Source: Betaproteobacteria bacterium (GTDB lineage: Bacteria > Pseudomonadota > Gammaproteobacteria > Burkholderiales > Burkholderiaceae_C). Taken from it: a stretch of DNA of 22,244 nt. The stretch spans positions 1 to 22,244 of the forward strand of contig JANXLW010000011.1 in NCBI GenBank assembly GCA_025354965.1. Direction: 5' to 3'. The first letter of the stretch is position 1; each line of letters begins with the position of its first letter. Below the pieces are notes generated by a model. It saw only the letters and a list, made by a program, of their open reading frames with translations, was not told where the DNA came from and made no database searches. A program made the translations under genes and the position numbers. Of the stretch, positions 7,495-16,400 are shown piece after piece.

Positions 7495-9315
7495 TTACAA
7501 AGGAACGATAAATTCAGACTGCGCAACCAAATCATTTCCACTGTCCTTGGAAAATCGAACGATATAGCCACCTTTTGAAGCCAGCCTCTGGTCTGGCCCC
7601 AAGCTCAAATGCGGGTAAAGAGTCGTGCCGTTACTGTTGATTGCACTTCCTTGTTTGGGTATTGGAATCCGCGACGCTTCCGCTGTCGTCAAGGCTCCGT
7701 GCTTTCTTACCAGGTCGCCTGTTCGCCCCAGAGCCACCCGATCTCTTGTTTCCTGTTCCGACTTGATGCCTTCCCGAATGCTCAACATGTTCTCGCCGCG
7801 TTCGATCAAATAATCCCGATACACGTTATCCAGCATATCCGACAGCGTGTCGGTCATGAAATTCAAAGCAAAAAATACCTCCGATTGCATGGCCTCGTCA
7901 AGCAGCGGGATCTTGCTGATATTGAGCCAGGCATGAAAATAGTCCAGGTTTTTTGTGCGATGCTCCGGCAATTCATGCAGGTAAACCATGGAAGAGTTCG
8001 CGCGCCAGGCGCTCGGTAACGGCGCCTGCTCACCTTTGGCCAGCACGGCAGAAAAATAGCTCTTGCCCGCCACCGGCGTGATTTTGCCCAATGCTGCAAT
8101 GTCATCCGGGCGCAACCAGAACATCACAGTGTCTTCGGGCTTGATGTTGCCCAAAGCCTGGCGCAGTGCGTCTTCAGCAGCCAGGCCCGCGCTCAGGACG
8201 CGATCCTCCACTGTGACAGCCGACCCCGCCAATGAATGCGTCAAGCTTTGCGCGGCCGCGCGCGCCGCATCGGCGTCCCGGTAGATCTGCACCACATGCT
8301 TTGGCGGCTCTTTCTGATCGAGCAAATGGCGCGCCAGCACAGCCGACTCCAGCGTCACCCCGCCGGAAAAATAAAAGGCATAAAGAGACTGATCTTTGCC
8401 CGGCACATCGACACTGGGAAACCAGCAGGGAACCTGCTCGCGGTCACAGAAATCGTGCACCGGCTGCCACGTTGAGTTGGAGACCCCGGAGAGCAAGGCA
8501 AACACTGGATGTTTGCGGTAATTTGCCGCCAACTGCTCGCCCCAAGTCTGCGGCGCGCCTTGCAGCTCCCAAATGTCGAGTTCCCACTTGCGCTCGGTTC
8601 CGAGAATCAACTCCGCTGCAGAAGTCATGTGATGGCGAGTTTGACCATTCTTGGCCACCGCCGTGCTGCCATTCTTCTGCCGAAAAACGGTGCGCATCAT
8701 GTCAATCAACACCTTGCGCCGCGCTGGTTCCACATCGGGCGTGATCACCGTGGCAAAACGGATACTGGTCTGGCTGACGCCAGGCGACCATTGGGCCGAC
8801 AACTGCTTTAAATAGGCGATGACAGCCCTCAATTGCGGCTCGCTCAAGTCGTAGCGCGGCATGGCTACATTCATTGCCTGGCCGCGGTTATTGACACCGT
8901 TGCGAATGGCAGCGGCCAAAGTGGCGTTGGTGTAAGGCTCGTGCGCCTTATTGAACCGTTTGCCGACATGCGGGTCCATGGTTGTCACCCGCTTATCCGC
9001 TTTCGTTGCAAACAGAAAATTGCCCGTGATGGGCTGGATCAAGATGTCGCTGTCAACTTGCCCCATGCCGCTACGACGATGGCAGTTGACACAGGCAGCG
9101 CGGGCACCGTGCGTCGGTGTGTTGCCAAAACGGGTACCGGTCAGCTCGACCCCCGGAGCAATCACGCCTTCGTTGTAAATGCGTCGGCCCAGTTCAACTT
9201 CTGCGGCCGTGCCGGGCGCGACGGTCTGCGACATGGCCACCACCGGTAGCAAAAGACCCAGCGCCATGCCAAGGCAAGCAAGGACGCGGCGAGAGAGGCC
9301 AGAGTAGGTATTCAT
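7495..9315 (-). CDS. Cytochrome c / type I periplasmic-binding fusion protein (MofC-like position)
   Basis: Exported haem protein of 606 residues. The ATG at 9315 (MNTYSGLSRR) is preceded by GGGAG and begins a signal peptide ending near AMSQ (about residue 30); an upstream in-frame extension to 9426 would overlap the previous gene and spoil the signal. Residues about 40-172 form a class I cytochrome c domain with CVNCH (C75, C78, H79) and a probable axial Met at M152 in AMPRYDLSEPQLRAVIAYL. Residues about 185-520 resemble the type I periplasmic-binding fold of branched-chain amino acid receptors, with IWELQGAPQTWGEQLAANY and FYFSGGVTLESAVLARHLL. The C-terminal 90 residues are unassigned. The gene starts two bases after the upstream FKBP gene ends. 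The likely role is electron transfer linked to ligand sensing or docking, by inference. In Leptothrix, mofC next to mofA and mofB also encodes a haem protein. Confidence 0.85.
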   Translation of the reverse strand: MNTYSGLSRRVLACLGMALGLLLPVVAMSQTVAPGTAAEVELGRRIYNEGVIAPGVELTGTRFGNTPTHGARAACVNCHRRSGMGQVDSDILIQPITGNFLFATKADKRVTTMDPHVGKRFNKAHEPYTNATLAAAIRNGVNNRGQAMNVAMPRYDLSEPQLRAVIAYLKQLSAQWSPGVSQTSIRFATVITPDVEPARRKVLIDMMRTVFRQKNGSTAVAKNGQTRHHMTSAAELILGTERKWELDIWELQGAPQTWGEQLAANYRKHPVFALLSGVSNSTWQPVHDFCDREQVPCWFPSVDVPGKDQSLYAFYFSGGVTLESAVLARHLLDQKEPPKHVVQIYRDADAARAAAQSLTHSLAGSAVTVEDRVLSAGLAAEDALRQALGNIKPEDTVMFWLRPDDIAALGKITPVAGKSYFSAVLAKGEQAPLPSAWRANSSMVYLHELPEHRTKNLDYFHAWLNISKIPLLDEAMQSEVFFALNFMTDTLSDMLDNVYRDYLIERGENMLSIREGIKSEQETRDRVALGRTGDLVRKHGALTTAEASRIPIPKQGSAINSNGTTLYPHLSLGPDQRLASKGGYIVRFSKDSGNDLVAQSEFIVPL

Positions 9316-9317
9316 TG

Positions 9318-9875
9318 CTAGTTCACTCCCAGGATTTCTATTGTATAAATTAGCACTGCATTCGGGGCAACCCCGTGACTGCCGCGTGCACCGTAGCCAA
9401 GTTGGGGGGGAACGACGACTTCCCACCTGGAGCCGCTGGGCATCAGTTTGACCGCTTCTTTCAGTCCCGGCAGAAAGCCGGCGACGCGCATCGCAGCGGG
9501 TGTTTTGTCGTCCACCTTGTCGAACGTCGCTCCATCAATCAGCGTGCCCTGATAGCGGCAGCGCACAGAGCTATTGTCTGTGGGCCTCTTGCCGGTACCG
9601 GCCTTGAGAATTTTGTATTGCACCCCGCTCGGTAAGCTGATCACACCGGGCTTGGCTTTATTACTTGCCAGAAAACTGGCGCCGGCCTCGTTGTTGGTGT
9701 TTGCCACTGCTGCCTTGGCCAACTCTGCTCGTTGTCTGGGGCTTATCTTGGCACCCTTGGTCAACTGTTCCTGGGTCGTCGCAGCCGACTGTGGGTCTGG
9801 CACTGCAGGCTGCCCAGTGGCATGAAGTCCCGACAAACCAAGGGACAAGAGCGCGATGCATTTCAACATCTTCAT
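9318..9875 (-). CDS. Short FKBP-type prolyl isomerase with altered pocket
   Basis: Exported FKBP-family protein, 185 residues. AGGAGG (complement of 9882-9887) stands six bases before the ATG at 9875 and three before an adjacent ATG at 9878, so the start is well set. A signal peptide covers about residues 1-20. The FKBP domain runs from about 78 to 185. The usual N-terminal FKBP-N dimerisation region is missing and replaced by a short Ala/Gln-rich linker. Pocket residues Y108, F118-D119 and Y161 are kept, but the tryptophan at the pocket floor (the W of IPGW in its two paralogues) is leucine here (FLPGL, residues 134-138). It may therefore be a weak isomerase or act mainly as a chaperone. It is tightly coupled to the cytochrome fusion gene downstream. 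Confidence 0.9.
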   Translation of the reverse strand: MKMLKCIALLSLGLSGLHATGQPAVPDPQSAATTQEQLTKGAKISPRQRAELAKAAVANTNNEAGASFLASNKAKPGVISLPSGVQYKILKAGTGKRPTDNSSVRCRYQGTLIDGATFDKVDDKTPAAMRVAGFLPGLKEAVKLMPSGSRWEVVVPPQLGYGARGSHGVAPNAVLIYTIEILGVN

Positions 9876-9881
9876 CATCAA

Positions 9882-9887
9882 CCTCCT
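9882..9887 (-). promoter_or_regulatory. Strong Shine-Dalgarno AGGAGG
   Basis: Perfect AGGAGG on the minus strand, placed for the ATG at 9875 and close to a second ATG at 9878. It fixes the start of the short FKBP gene and argues against the in-frame ATG at 9896. Confidence 0.7.
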
Positions 9888-9931
9888 TGAGTGCAAGTGA
9901 ATTTGTCACTTTAGCTCGCAGGAAAACCAAA

Positions 9932-10636
9932 TCATTTGATCGCGATCAGCTCCAGATCAAATACCAGCACCTCATTCGGACCAATGTCGCTGCCCACGCC
10001 ACGCTCGCCATACCCAAGCACTGCTGGAACGACGATATGCCACTTCGAGCCAATCGACATCATGCTCAGCGCCTGCTTCCAGCCGGGAATCAGCGCCGCA
10101 ACCTTCAAGGTGGCCGGTTTGCCTGGCTCGGTGGCATCAAATTCGGTGCCATTGATCAGAGCGCCGCGGTAGTTGACCTCCACCATGTCCGACTCCATCG
10201 GCTTGTTGCCGCTGCCTTCCTTGACGATTTTGTACAACAGCCCGTTGGGTGCCGCCACCACACCAGCTTGCGTCTTGTAGTCGGCCAGAAATGCATCGCC
10301 CTTCTTCCTGTTGTCACTGATCGCCTGCTGCCGCTTCGCCGCAACCGCCTGGCGCAACTTGGTCTGGTAGTCGTTCATGATCTGGCGGACTTCTTTTTCT
10401 GACAACAGCGACTTTTCGCCCGCCAGGCTCGACCGCAGACCTTCCATCAGCAGGGTTGCATCCACTTCTGTGCCATCGCCCTTGAAATTCTTGCCTATAC
10501 TGCTACCAATACTATAGCTTAACTTGTCTTTGTCCGACTTCAGCTCGGTCGGGCCTGCGGCCAAAACCTGCCCGGTGACCAGAATCAGGCCACCCAAAAA
10601 AAACCAGCTTTTCTTCAACATGTCTTTGCTTTCCAT
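9932..10636 (-). CDS. FKBP-type peptidyl-prolyl isomerase (FkpA/Mip-like)
   Basis: Periplasmic prolyl isomerase, 234 residues. A signal peptide ends near VLAA (about residue 27). Next comes a complete FKBP-N helical region (about 35-120, with DKLSYSIGSSIGKNFK and SEKEVRQIMNDYQTKL), then the FKBP domain (about 125-234). Pocket residues are all present: Y156, F166-D167, IPGW 183-186, Y209. The ATG at 10636 is used; the ATG at 10621 (MLKKSWFFLGG) gives a neater signal peptide and has a GGAAAG in front, so it is a real alternative. It is the first gene after the giant oxidase, beyond a strong terminator, with only about 30 bases for its own 5' signals. By position it is the best match to mofB of the Leptothrix cluster. 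Confidence 0.93.
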   Translation of the reverse strand: MESKDMLKKSWFFLGGLILVTGQVLAAGPTELKSDKDKLSYSIGSSIGKNFKGDGTEVDATLLMEGLRSSLAGEKSLLSEKEVRQIMNDYQTKLRQAVAAKRQQAISDNRKKGDAFLADYKTQAGVVAAPNGLLYKIVKEGSGNKPMESDMVEVNYRGALINGTEFDATEPGKPATLKVAALIPGWKQALSMMSIGSKWHIVVPAVLGYGERGVGSDIGPNEVLVFDLELIAIK

Positions 10637-10667
10637 TTGAAACCTGTGCAGTGAAAACTTTATCAGT

Positions 10668-10709
10668 AAAAAAAATCGCCGGTGCCAGCGTTGGCTGACA
10701 CCGGCGATT
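10668..10709 (-). terminator. Rho-independent terminator after the giant oxidase gene
   Basis: Read on the minus strand, a 16-bp stem (arms 10694-10709 and 10674-10689, one G-U pair) with a 4-base loop is followed by an eight-base U run (10668-10675, partly within the stem foot). It starts 15 bases after the stop codon. The geometry is textbook, so most transcripts from the oxidase genes should end here. Confidence 0.9.
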
Positions 10710-10724
10710 ATGGTGCTATGCCGC

Positions 10725-13470
10725 TTAAGGTGTGGTCACCGTGTTGGTCACCGTGGCTGTGGTGATTGCCGTCGGTGTGTTACCACCGGCGCTGGTTGCC
10801 ATCACACGGTAGGCATAGGTGCCTGCAGCAGTCATCGACGTATCGTTGAACGAATACGCATCAGGTGCAACAAAAGTCACCGTCGGTGTGATTGTCGTCC
10901 AGACCGTGCCCAGCCGACGCTGAATCGTCCAGCCAGTGATGTTGGTCGACACGTTCGTCCAGTCCACAATGATATTGCGGGTCGCGGCCAAGTTAGCCTG
11001 GAAGTTCGCCGACCGGGCTGGTGGCGTGTTCATCGCCAGCGCTGCCGATGGTGCCGAGGTACCTGCAAAATTCACCGCTGCCACCGTGTAGGTGTAGTTG
11101 TTGCCTGCCACCAAGGTCACCGCACGGGTCTGGGTTGCACCAGCCACCGCCGTCACATTGATCGGATTTTGCGCCACACCACCTGCGAAAGGCTGCACCA
11201 CGTAACTGGTGGCACCCGTCACAGTCGCCCAGCTCAAGGTCGAGGTGTAGTTGTTGCCTGCAGCCACCAAGGCCGTGGCTGTGGGCGTTGCCGGCGCGGC
11301 TGGCGCCACGACAATCAACGGCTGGCTGTTGGACACCGGTCCCACGGTCGAACCGTAGGCCGTCGGGTTAGCCTGCCGGATCGCCGTCGCTACCGGTTTC
11401 ACCGTGTAGGTGATGCCCAAAGCCAGAGCAGCCAAGGTCGGACGGTAGTTGAAGGTCAACAAGTTGGTCTGCGCCAGCTGCACGCCGTTGGCAAACAACT
11501 GGTAGCTCATGGTGATGCCCGTCGAAGGTGTCACCTGCGTCAGCGGCACCGCAGTCCAGTTCAAGGTCACACGTCCCGTGGTGGATACCGTCGGCACAGC
11601 CAGTGTTGACACACCGGTCGTAGCAAACACGGGGCCCAGCAAACTGGCCTGCGCGTACTGGTACGGATGCGAGTCGCTGAAATTGGCCAGGTTGCGTGCG
11701 CTCAACCGGTAAGTGTAGACATTGCCCACCGTGGTCAGCATGTTGGCCCGGTTGAAGCAAACCTGGTTACCCGTGGTGGCTGTGGTGGACGTTGTGCCTT
11801 GCGCTGAGCGAACCATGGGCGAGCCGGTCGGGACCGTCCATGTGCCAATCTGACCCGGTGCGGTGACCTGGTTCGTCACATTTTCCTCGAGCAAGAAGTC
11901 GGTCTCGTTGTTGGAATTGTCATTCCAGCACAGGCTGATCGATGATCCGGCGCGGTTGGCGGTAGCAGTGAAGTTGCTCGGCGGTACGATGTAGATGCCA
12001 GGCATCGCCTTGGTCACGGTCGCAGCTGGGCCGGTTCCAACGAAGTTGGTCCCAGCGATGGCGTACTGGTAAGTCACACCGTCGATCAGGCCCTTGTTGT
12101 CGGCAAAGCTCAGCACCGGGCTGCTTGCCCAGGCTGCAGTCTTGGTGCCCATGGGGTTGTTAGCCAGGCTGCCAGGCACATTGATGACCAACGGCGCGGT
12201 CGCCGTCAGAGCGGCGGGTGCGGTGATCGAGCGGGTGATCTGGTAACCCGACTCGTTGTAGGCGTTGTCGCTCCAGGTCAGGGTTGCGGTATCGGCATAC
12301 ACCTGGCCAGTACCACTTGCCACCAATGAGGTGGAAGGTGTCATCACCGGGTTAGATGGCACGGTAGGCACCGTGTTGGCCAAGGTCACCGGCACGGTCA
12401 CCGCCACCCCTGCAGCATCCACGGCTTGTGCGATACCGGTGGTGTTGACAGCATCCACCGTGTACGTGTAAGCCACACCTTCTTGCGCCGTGGCGTCCGT
12501 GTAGCTCAGCTTGCCGCCCAAGGTGTTGAGGGCGGTCGCGGCAGCCGTACCGATGACGGCGCCATTGCGCAACACGTCGTAACGGGTTTCGTTGAAGGCG
12601 TTGTCGGTCCAGGTCAGCACCACGTCGTCAGGCTTGCACTTCGTCGGAACGATCGCCTTCGTCAGGGCATCCGTCGGGCAGCTTGCGACCGTCGGTGTGG
12701 CCAACAGGTTGGTGGGTGCCAATGGCATAGAGATCGGAGCCACCATGGCACCTGACAAGACCGGCGTCGAATCACCAAACGAGTTGCGGGCGATCACGTC
12801 GTACTGGTACGGCGCGCCTTCTACCAAGGGGACGAGGTCGACATAGGTCGTGTTTTGCGAGCCCGGCAGCGGGTTAGGCGGCGTCGTCAGGATGGTGACC
12901 GTTCCACCTGTCACCTGCTTGGTGACCGGGTCGAGCGTGGCGCCCACGCCACCGGTTTTGGTGACGATGTAGTTGGTCTCATTAACGGCGTTGTCCACCC
13001 AATTCAGCGTCATCTGCACGTCCGCCGTGTTCTTCAGCGCCGGCAGGAAGACCGGTGTCAGCAGCGGGACGCCACCCACTGTCGGCGCTTTCGGTGGTGC
13101 TTCGTACCAGACATTGGTCGGTGCGGAATCACCAGCTGCGTTGTAGGCAACGACCTGGTAGGCGTAGTACTGCGGCAGATTCGGCGCAACCAGGGCCGTG
13201 GGTTCCTTGTAGCTCACGACGTTGGCCGGCACCGCAGCGAACGGGGTCGCCACCGGCGTGAATGCGCCAACAGCGTAAGTGGCCAGTTTGGTGATTGGCG
13301 CTTGCAGGACCTTGAAGCCGATTTCGTTCTGCGGGTTACCCAAGGTGGCAGCCACTGGCGGCACGGCGAGCGGATTCGCCAACTGTGCAGCCGGTGTTGG
13401 GTCGGTCCAGGTCAAGGTGCCCACACCCAAGGCGTCAGCCAGCACCGTCGGTGCTGCCGGCGTGATCACG
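10725..13470 (-). repeat. Array of about eight fibronectin type III-like domains
   Basis: The C-terminal third of the giant paralogue divides into about eight units of 90-130 residues. Four of the first five carry a W-x-D-N-x-x-N-E signature at the start of the third strand (WVDNAVNE, WTDNAFNE, WSDNAYNE, WNDNSNNE) and a Y-x-Y-x-V/I-x-A-x-N strand near the end. The last three keep the fold pattern without that signature. Such arrays are common in surface or matrix proteins and suggest a spacer or adhesive stalk. Confidence 0.75.
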
Positions 13471-16400
13471 ATCGGGTTGAACACCACCGGACGGGTCAGG
13501 TCATTTTCCGAATGGCCCAGGATGGCCGAGCCCCAGACAAACTCGTTGTCAAAGTTGCCTGTGGTGCTGCCTGCCAGCGCAGCCGTGTTGGTGCTGGTGG
13601 CGAGCAAGGGTTTGCCCACACCCACGGTCAGCGAGTTCATGGTGCCCGCTTGAGTGACCACGTTCGGGTCGGCCAGGAAGCCCAGACCCGAGGCGTACTG
13701 TGTCCCGGCGACAGGCGCCGCAGGTGCAACCGGGAAGTTGCCGGTACCCAGCGCCTTGGACGGATCCTGCAGGCGCGTGCTGCGAGGTTGGCCGAACGCA
13801 ACGTTCGGCGCCTTGGCGCGCATGGCAACGACGGCGTCTTCCAACGGGTTCAGGCGAATGGTGTCCTTCCAGCCGACCTCATTGCTGGCTGGTGGCTTGA
13901 CCGTGCCGTCCCAGCCGACCCGGTTCACTAACTGGACGTCCCAACCGCTGAAGTGGATGGAGTTGCTCCACAAACCGTTGTCGACCAATTTCCAGATTTG
14001 CATCTCATCGTCGCCGAGGATTTCGGTCGGCGCATCGATGTAGCCCAGGGGAATCGTGGTCTGGATGGCAGCGGTGGTGAACGGCAGTTCGACACCGCCA
14101 GTGGAGTTGTAGCGGCCGTAGTCGTCAAACAACTCCTGCTCGGCCTTGGTGAGCACCGGAATGGCGACGCTGGTCGCGGTCGTGACGGTGGCTTGCGCGC
14201 CCACACCCACTGGTGCGATGCCCACGGTCGCCAACGCACCGGTACCGGTACCACCCGCAAAGCCGATAGTCGGCGCCGAGCTAAAGCCCGCAACCCCAGC
14301 GCTAAACGCTGCGGCGGGTGGCATGGCCAAATTGTTGACACTGAGGATGGCGCCAGGCGAAGTGGAGAGCGCTACGTTCGCTTGTGCTGGCGTAGCAGCT
14401 ACGTGGGTAGCGCTGACGGGTGTGACGTCAGTGAACGTGACCGTTGGCACGCCGGCGTAGCCACTGCCGCCAGTGGTAACGGTCAAACCGGTGACCGTAC
14501 CCGCGGTACCGGCCAGAGCTGCAGTGGCCGATGCGGCAGTGCCTGTGCCTGTGACATCGGAAACTGTGATGGTGGCCGGCGCGGTGTAGCCTGAGCCGCC
14601 CGTCAGAACGTTAACGCCAAATACCTTGCCGCTAGCTGCAGCAAGCGTGGCTGTGCCCGTCGACGTCGCGTTGAAGTATTTATCGGTGATCACCACAGTC
14701 GGTGCCGCCGTGTAGCCAGAGCCAGGATTCAACGGATCCAAAGTGATCGCAGTGATTTGTCCAATCGTGGGACTTCCCGTCGTGGAGTCAACTGTAGCCG
14801 TCGCAAGGGCCTGGATACCATTCACCAAATTGGGAGCGGATAAGGTCACTGTCGTGGTTGCAGAGTCGAAACCGTTGCCGGGCGTGAAGGTGATGGTCGG
14901 GGAAACCGCGAAGCCGACGGACGCGGAGGCGGTTGCCGTGGTACCGGCATTCTGCGGCGCACTGACCACAACCTTGGGAGCGGCATTGGTAAAGCCTGCT
15001 CCAGGGTTTGTCACGGTGGCTGTACCACCAAGTAACGGCGAGGTCGAAATCGTTGCGGTGCCGGTAGCGGTCACTGGCGCGCCGGAGGTGACCGTTCCGG
15101 TGGGTGCGGAGAAAGTCACCGTTGGCGGCACCAGGTAACCGGAACCCGCAGCCGTGATAACCGGTGCGCCAGTACCGGACAGCGCCGTACTCACGCCCGC
15201 GATGGAGAGCGCAATGCTCGCAGGCACGACAGTCGGATTAGCGAGTCCGCCACCCGACAAGGTGACGGTCACCGGTGCGGTATAGCCAGCTCCGCCATCA
15301 CCGACGAGGACACCTGAAACAGAGTTGTTCGGAATGAAGGTGACCGTGGGCGCAGAGGTGTAATTCGAACCCACACTGGTGAGATTGACGGCGTTGACTT
15401 GGCCCACCGCGTTGATCGTTGCGCTGGCACTGGCACCCGCGCCGCCGCCGCCGGTGAGAACCACCTGTGGTGGGGTCGCGTAACCCGAACCCGAGCCGGT
15501 GCCAGCACCGCCGGAGGTGATCAGGCTGAACCCGGTCAGGGTCACTGAACCGCTGTGGTTGACGATCAAACTCGGTTGTGCGGCAGAGCCGGTGGCAACA
15601 CGGGCGTAGTTGTCGGTGTCGGTGGTGCCAAAGGCCGGGTTGTAGATGGTTTCCGGCACGATGGGCGCCGGTTGCGATGCGGCATAGGCGGCAGGCAAAG
15701 CAGCCGCCAGGGCAGCTGCGTTGAGCGGGCCGCCGGAAGTCACCGCCGTGCCGACCTTAATCTGCATCATGGTGCGGGTATTCGGACCATAGCCTGGCAG
15801 GGTCGAATAGGCACCACCCTGTGACGACAGGTCCGGGTTGCCGGTGTAGTAGTCGTCACGCGGGTCGTTGAACGGCGTGGGTGCCGGTGCATCGTTGTAC
15901 AGAATCAGCGTCTGGCCTGCATAGGCGGAAAAGTCGACGATGGTGTCGGCGCGTTCTGACGGGCCCAGCAGCAGGCCGTAGCCGTAGATGTTGGTCACTG
16001 TGATGGAGCGGCGGTTTTGCTCGTAAGTGACGGGTTGCGGCGGAATGTCCACGCCCCGCGGTAGCAGACCACCGTCGTTGCCGATGACGATGAAGTCCGG
16101 GCCGGAGGTGGTTGGGTCAGGCGCGCCACCGGCACGGCCATCGACCGGCCAGGCGCGGGTCGGGCCAGAGGGCTCGGCGTTGATGTTCCACGGGAAGGTG
16201 GTACCAAACTGTGGCAGCGGCTTCTGAACGCCAGCCACCGTGTCCCATCCGGGCGGGCTGCCGGCGGTATCGATCGGGGCGGCAGGCACCATCTTGACTT
16301 CGGTGCCGGTCATGAATTGCTGCACGCCGGCAGCATTGACTACCGGGTTGCCATTGGCGTCCAGCACCGGTGCCACCGTGGTCGACGGGTCAGCTTTGTA

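Noticed and set aside
9316..9426. N-terminal extension of the cytochrome fusion to 9426
   Set aside because: It would overlap the end of the upstream isomerase gene and bury the signal peptide; the ATG at 9315 has a ribosome site and starts a good signal.
14255..15505. CRISPR-like or satellite DNA array in the repeat block
   Set aside because: The periodicity is in the protein; the DNA copies vary in length and sequence and have no constant spacer pattern.
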